The notes under the pieces are model-generated. The model searched no databases. It was not told where the DNA came from and was given only the letters and a program-made list of their open reading frames with translations. The position numbers and the translations under genes were made by a program. Of a DNA stretch of 37,332 nt, positions 33,491 to 37,332 are shown piece by piece (within the stretch, counting starts at the first letter, position 1; each line of letters opens with the position of its first letter). Source of the DNA: Spirochaetia bacterium (GTDB lineage: Bacteria > Spirochaetota > Leptospiria > Turneriellales > JAOUFE01); assembly GCA_029858425.1 (NCBI GenBank), contig JAOUFE010000007.1:1-37332 (forward strand), written 5' to 3'.

Positions 33491-33519
33491 AGTATAATAT
33501 TATTGAATCAGGTTGTCAA
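33491..33519 (-). promoter_or_regulatory. Strong sigma70-type promoter of the thioesterase/tRNA unit
   Basis: On the minus strand, TTGACA (complement of 33514-33519), a 17-bp spacer and TATACT (complement of 33491-33496). The -10 ends seven bases before the ATG at 33484, so the expected start site falls on the start codon. Confidence 0.7.
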
Positions 33520-33555
33520 GTACTTTCCAAATCGCAAGTATGTAAGTTAAAAAGG

Positions 33556-33706
33556 AATGCTCCCAAACTCACGCAGGTAAAAAGCTCGCACCAATCTGAT
33601 TTTACTGTAAATTGAGATGAAATTATAGTATTTTGCCCTTTCTGGTTAAAAATTCCGGAGAAAGGCAAATATAATTTCAATTTACCTGCGTGAGTTTGGG
33701 AGCATT
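33556..33706. mobile_element. MITE with 26-bp perfect inverted ends and 8-bp target duplication
   Basis: A 151-bp non-coding element. Terminal repeats are 26 bp and perfect (33556-33581 and 33681-33706), beginning AATGCTCCCAAACTCACG. Inner arms 33609-33644 and 33655-33686 are also complementary with small gaps, so the whole element folds into a long hairpin. It is flanked exactly by TAAAAAGG (33548-33555 and 33707-33714). No transposase is present, so it is a non-autonomous element moved in trans. It lies between the divergent thioesterase and etfB genes. Confidence 0.88.
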
Positions 33707-33787
33707 TAAAAAGGCCAGACCGGAAAAAATCTTGATGGGACAGGCCACAATAAAAAGATGTTTTCTTGTTTTCAAAACCTGAAAAAT

Positions 33788-33827
33788 TTGTTATTTTGTT
33801 AGCAAAGACTTTAAATAAACTCTGGAG
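33788..33827 (+). promoter_or_regulatory. Possible promoter and ribosome-binding site of etfB
   Basis: TTGTTA (33788-33793), 17 bp and TTAAAT (33811-33816) make a weak promoter. GGAG (33824-33827) lies six bases before the ATG at 33834 and supports that start. Confidence 0.35.
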
Positions 33828-33833
33828 AATAAA

Positions 33834-34595
33834 ATGAATACACTTGTTCTGTTAAAGCAGGTACCTGATACCGAAACGCACATTAAAATTTCTGATGGAA
33901 AAATCAATGAATCATCTGTCAAATGGATAATATCCCCATATGATGAGATTGCCCTTGAGGAGGCAATTCGCATCCGCGAAAAAAGCGGAGGCAAAGTTAC
34001 AGTTGTTTCTGTTGGTCCGGAGCGCGTTTCTGCATCGTTGCGGACGGCTTACGCCATGGGAGCCGACGATGCTATTCATATCAAAGCCGACGACTATCAA
34101 ATGCTTGATTCTGCCACAATAGCCGAGGCCATTCTAAAAGCAACCGGCGATCAAAATTATGAAATTATTTTATGCGGTCGACAGGGCATTGATTCAGATA
34201 ACGGGCAGGTTCCCCTGATATATGCGGCAAAAAAAAATATATCGGCCATCATATGGGCTCGCAAAATAGAGATATCCGATTCTGGTGTGCTGGTTACCTG
34301 TGAAGGCGACGGCGGTGAGGCTGTTTATCAGGCTTCGTATCCGGTAGTGATTACGGCTCAAATGGGCATGAATGAACCAAGATATCCTTCTTTAAAAGGA
34401 ATTATGGCCTCCAAGAAAAAACCCATTATAACGAAAAATATTTCGGAGTTTGGATTGAATTTTGATAAATTGGAAATCGTTGGCTATGAAATGCCGCCGG
34501 AAAGACCGGCGGGGCGTATTATTGATGGAGGCAGTCCGGAAGAAAAAGCAAAGAAACTGGTTGTTGCTCTCCACGAAGAAATCAAGGTAATATAA
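33834..34595 (+). CDS. etfB: Electron transfer flavoprotein, beta subunit
   Basis: EtfB of 253 residues, which binds AMP and forms a heterodimer with EtfA. It carries electrons from acyl-CoA dehydrogenases to a membrane quinone reductase. The N-terminal LVLLKQVPDTE, NPxDE-like SPYDEIALEEAIRI and the signature PRYPSLKGIMASKKKPI are present. Followed by etfA after 10 bases with AAGGA upstream of the latter. Confidence 0.93.
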   Translation: MNTLVLLKQVPDTETHIKISDGKINESSVKWIISPYDEIALEEAIRIREKSGGKVTVVSVGPERVSASLRTAYAMGADDAIHIKADDYQMLDSATIAEAILKATGDQNYEIILCGRQGIDSDNGQVPLIYAAKKNISAIIWARKIEISDSGVLVTCEGDGGEAVYQASYPVVITAQMGMNEPRYPSLKGIMASKKKPIITKNISEFGLNFDKLEIVGYEMPPERPAGRIIDGGSPEEKAKKLVVALHEEIKVI

Positions 34596-34605
34596 GGATT
34601 AAATT

Positions 34606-35559
34606 ATGAGTAAAGCATTGGTTGTAGGCGAAATTAAAAACGAGCAAATTTCAAAAGTCACCCTGGAGATGGCTTCACGGGCAAAAGAACTTAAAATGGA
34701 CGTTTCGGTAATATTTTTTGGAGCGGGCGCTGAAAACGCTGCAAAGTCAAATTTATCGGGCGTTGCGCGGAGTTTATTCCATGAATCCTCCGATTATAAC
34801 GGCGAAGTGATTGCAGAGGCGGTCAGCAAGGTTGTAAAGTCCGGAAATTACGAGATTATATTGATTCCTCATACCTGGATGGGGCGAGATATTTCGGGTC
34901 GCATTGGAGCATTGCTGGATTCCTCCGTTATTTCAGATATCGTAGATCTTCAAAATGAGGGCGGCAAACTAATTGCCCGAAAACCAGTTTATGCAGGCAA
35001 GGCCTATGTAAAACTTGCGCATAAATCTGGAGTAAAAATTTTTTCTGTAAGACCAAACGTTTTTGCTGTGACGCAAAACAAAACAGAGCCGTCATCGGAA
35101 ACGCCGGAAAAAATAGAGGCAGACTATTCCAAGGCAAAAGCAAAAAGAGTGGAATTTAAATCATCGCAAGGAGCAAAAATCGGACTAACCGAAGCCAGTA
35201 TAATTATCTCCGGGGGTCGGGGAGTTAAAGGTCCGGAATATTTCCCCGTGCTTCAGGAATTGGCCGACATGCTTGGCGCAGCTCTTGGAGCTTCCCGCGC
35301 AACCGTAGATGCGGGCTGGATTGATCATTCGCATCAGGTTGGTCAAACCGGAAAAACTGTCTCGCCGATTCTTTACATCGCGGTGGGAATTTCCGGAGCG
35401 ATACAGCATCTGGCTGGAATGGGTTCGTCGAAATATATCGTAGCCATTAATAAAGATCCAGAAGCGCCCATTTTCAAGGTGTCAACCTATGGCATTGTGG
35501 ATGATTTATTTAACATTGTTCCGCCCCTGAAAAACGAAATCAAGGCGCTCAAAGGATAA
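34606..35559 (+). CDS. etfA: Electron transfer flavoprotein, alpha subunit
   Basis: EtfA of 317 residues, which binds the redox-active FAD. The C-terminal FAD domain is clear: [38 protein letters not shown], then [29 protein letters not shown] and [10 protein letters not shown]. The thiolase gene begins three bases after the stop, so the three genes form one operon. Confidence 0.94.
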   Translation: MSKALVVGEIKNEQISKVTLEMASRAKELKMDVSVIFFGAGAENAAKSNLSGVARSLFHESSDYNGEVIAEAVSKVVKSGNYEIILIPHTWMGRDISGRIGALLDSSVISDIVDLQNEGGKLIARKPVYAGKAYVKLAHKSGVKIFSVRPNVFAVTQNKTEPSSETPEKIEADYSKAKAKRVEFKSSQGAKIGLTEASIIISGGRGVKGPEYFPVLQELADMLGAALGASRATVDAGWIDHSHQVGQTGKTVSPILYIAVGISGAIQHLAGMGSSKYIVAINKDPEAPIFKVSTYGIVDDLFNIVPPLKNEIKALKG

Positions 35560-35562
35560 CCC

Positions 35563-36909
35563 ATGAACTTTACAAAAGACAATGACAAGCTGGTAATTGT
35601 AGCGGCCGTAAGAACTCCGATTGGTCAGGCGGGGAAAAGTCTTTCTTCATATCAATCCCATGAGCTTGGAATCATGGTTGCAGAAGAAGCCATCAAGCGT
35701 TCCGGTATTGATAAAAAAAATATAGATGGCGTTGTTGCCGGAGAAATTGGGCAGTCTTCCAGAGCACCCAATGTAGCCAGAGTGATTTTGGTAAAGAATG
35801 AATTGCCATTGGAATCTACTGCAGTAACAGTTGCCAATAACTGCGTTTCTGGTTTTGAAGCAATTAACGAAGCCTGCCGAAGGATTCTTCTTGGCGAAAA
35901 TACAGTAGAACTTGTTGTCGGGCTGGAATCCATGTCCAATTTCCCGATTTATTTAAGCAAAGCGCAGCAGAACTCCAAAACAGCTACCGTTGAAAAAATC
36001 AGGCAAAACTGGCAAATGATCCCTGAAATTCCCGAAGTGGAAATGATCAGCGCAGTGGATGAGGGACTTGTTGATCCTGTAAGAAAAGCCAATATGGCAG
36101 AAACGGGGGAAGTTGTAGCCCAGATGCTTGGCTTGTCCAAAAAACAACTGGATGAATATGCGGCGGGTTCATATCGAAAAACTCTTGAGGCAATTCAGGC
36201 GGGAAAATACAAGCCCTGGTTAATGCCGGTAAAATCAGAAAAAGGATCTCTGGAAGACGACGAATTTATAATGTCTAAAACCGGTTTTGTGGAAAAACCG
36301 GAACGGTTTGAAAAAGCCGCAGCTATTTTTGATATGCCTCCCCATACCAACATGAAGGATTTTTATGCAAAATATGGGAAATGGATTGGAAAGCCTTATA
36401 CGGAATCTGTCAAAGGAGCGGTTTCTCTTTTTAATGCATGCCCGCGCTCTGACGGCGCTGGAGCATTAATGATTACCACCGAGTCCAGGGCAAAACAATG
36501 GAATTGCAAAATTCTGGCTCATATCAGAGGCTGGGGAAATTACGGTGTTGACCCCATTTACATGGGACTTGGGATCACCCATTCCATGAAAAAAGCTCTG
36601 GATAACGCAGGATTGTCCTGGAGCGACATGGATTCGTTTGAAATCCATGAGGCTTTTGCCGCCACCGCGCTTGGAAGCATCATGCAGACCAAAGATATTT
36701 ATGGATTTGACCTTTTTAGCAAACTTGGGCAGGGGAAAATTAACCCAAACGGAGGTACTCTCGCCATGGGGCATCCGCTCGGCGCCACAGGAATTCGAAT
36801 TGCCATGAACCAGATTATGGAAATGCAGTTAAACCCGGCGGTAAAATTATCCATAGGGGGTATTTGTGCAGGCGGAGGGGTGGGCGGAGCTCTGATTCTG
36901 GAGCGATAG
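35563..36909 (+). CDS. Thiolase (acetyl-CoA acetyltransferase / 3-ketoacyl-CoA thiolase)
   Basis: Cleaves or condenses 3-ketoacyl-CoA. The nucleophile is C94 in NNCVSGFEA, HEAFAA provides the histidine, NPNGGTLAMGHPLGATG follows, and GGICAGGGVGGALI carries the second cysteine. At 448 residues it is about 50 longer than typical thiolases, with an extra stretch around residues 210-290. With ETF and an acyl-CoA synthetase in the same window, a beta-oxidation role is likely; chain-length preference is unknown. No acyl-CoA dehydrogenase or hydratase is in view. Confidence 0.92.
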   Translation: MNFTKDNDKLVIVAAVRTPIGQAGKSLSSYQSHELGIMVAEEAIKRSGIDKKNIDGVVAGEIGQSSRAPNVARVILVKNELPLESTAVTVANNCVSGFEAINEACRRILLGENTVELVVGLESMSNFPIYLSKAQQNSKTATVEKIRQNWQMIPEIPEVEMISAVDEGLVDPVRKANMAETGEVVAQMLGLSKKQLDEYAAGSYRKTLEAIQAGKYKPWLMPVKSEKGSLEDDEFIMSKTGFVEKPERFEKAAAIFDMPPHTNMKDFYAKYGKWIGKPYTESVKGAVSLFNACPRSDGAGALMITTESRAKQWNCKILAHIRGWGNYGVDPIYMGLGITHSMKKALDNAGLSWSDMDSFEIHEAFAATALGSIMQTKDIYGFDLFSKLGQGKINPNGGTLAMGHPLGATGIRIAMNQIMEMQLNPAVKLSIGGICAGGGVGGALILER

Positions 36910-36942
36910 TTTCCGGCAAAATTAATACATTAACCATCTATT

Positions 36943-37332
36943 ATGATCCGCGGATATATTAATCTGTTAAAACCGGTTGGTTATTTAATTTTGTTAATTA
37001 TAACCGGATCGCTTGGTTTTTTCTTTATTGAAAACTGGAACATCGTAGATTCTCTTTTTATGACGGTGATTACAATTACGACCGTCGGTTTTGGCGAGGT
37101 TCACCCTCTAAGCCCGGCGGGACGATTGTTTACGATATGCCTTATTATTGCCGGTGTGGGCTTTTATGGACTTTCGATTAATGCATTTGTAAAGATATTT
37201 GTAGAACGAAACTTCAGGGTAATTATGGAAGAAAACAAACTAAAAGAAGCGTTAAAAAAAATTCGCAATCACTATATTATTTGCGGTGGCGGTAGAATGG
37301 CCATTGCCCTGGCGCATGAGCTTTCATACAAT
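36943..37332 (+). CDS. Potassium channel with RCK/TrkA-N domain (3' end outside window)
   Basis: 130 codons are visible. Two membrane helices (about 12-30 and 62-84) enclose a pore loop with selectivity filter TVGFGE at 47-52 (TVGYGD in most channels). A cytosolic linker leads to HYIICGGGRMAIALAHEL, the start of an RCK Rossmann domain with its glycine-rich nucleotide loop. This is the MthK/Kch-like two-TM architecture. The ATG at 36943 follows the thiolase stop by 33 bases with no terminator seen, so it may be co-transcribed. Confidence 0.85.
   Translation, partial: MIRGYINLLKPVGYLILLIITGSLGFFFIENWNIVDSLFMTVITITTVGFGEVHPLSPAGRLFTICLIIAGVGFYGLSINAFVKIFVERNFRVIMEENKLKEALKKIRNHYIICGGGRMAIALAHELSYN

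Overview
The window is an AT-rich bacterial chromosome segment (roughly 40-45% GC by eye). It carries tightly packed housekeeping and signalling genes, many joined by ATGA or TAATG overlaps. No phage, plasmid or transposase gene was seen. The gene mix suggests an uncultivated relative of the Spirochaetota, probably Leptospirales-like: an MBL/cyclic-nucleotide-binding protein, a complex I operon lacking nuoEFG, ETF and thiolase with a long-chain acyl-CoA synthetase, a possible futalosine-hydrolase-like protein and a secreted MORN protein. This placement is an inference and is not certain.

Layout. 1-5215 (+): the end of a CPBP protease gene, a membrane-anchored polysaccharide deacetylase, a SPOR-type protein, an ArgA-like N-acetyltransferase, hisI, and an MBL-fold protein with two cyclic-nucleotide-binding domains. 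5212-6357 (-): a polyprenyl diphosphate synthase. 6536-16897 (+): an 11-gene complex I operon, nuoABCDHIJKLMN, behind a good sigma70-type promoter, followed by a SUKH-like gene. 17649-22036 (-): a four-gene signalling operon of PhcB-like methyltransferase, six-TM CheA-like histidine kinase, single-domain response regulator and CheX-like phosphatase. 22364-23860 (+): a secreted protein of 20 MORN repeats. 24050-27196 (+): trpF and mutS. 27309-28731 (-): a HAMP/MshEN-like membrane protein and a nucleosidase-family protein. 29056-32966 (+): a long-chain acyl-CoA synthetase and a CHAT-domain protease. 32968-33484 (-): tRNA-Leu(CAA) and a hotdog thioesterase. 33834-36909 (+): etfB, etfA and thiolase. 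36943-end (+): a potassium channel with an RCK domain, cut by the window end.

How the genes fit together. Acyl-CoA synthetase, ETF and thiolase point to fatty-acid beta-oxidation feeding quinone. The prenyl synthase (quinone side chain), complex I and the possible futalosine hydrolase-like protein are compatible with menaquinone-based respiration.

Two things stand out. First, the operon at 17649-22036 has the gene order of the phcBSR quorum-sensing locus of Ralstonia (methyl-ester synthase, membrane kinase, regulator) and adds a CheX-type phosphatase. Second, the gaps hold several families of small palindromic MITE-like elements, and several copies are flanked by 8-bp direct repeats. One copy has inserted between the kinase and regulator genes of the signalling operon and supplies the kinase's last codons and stop.
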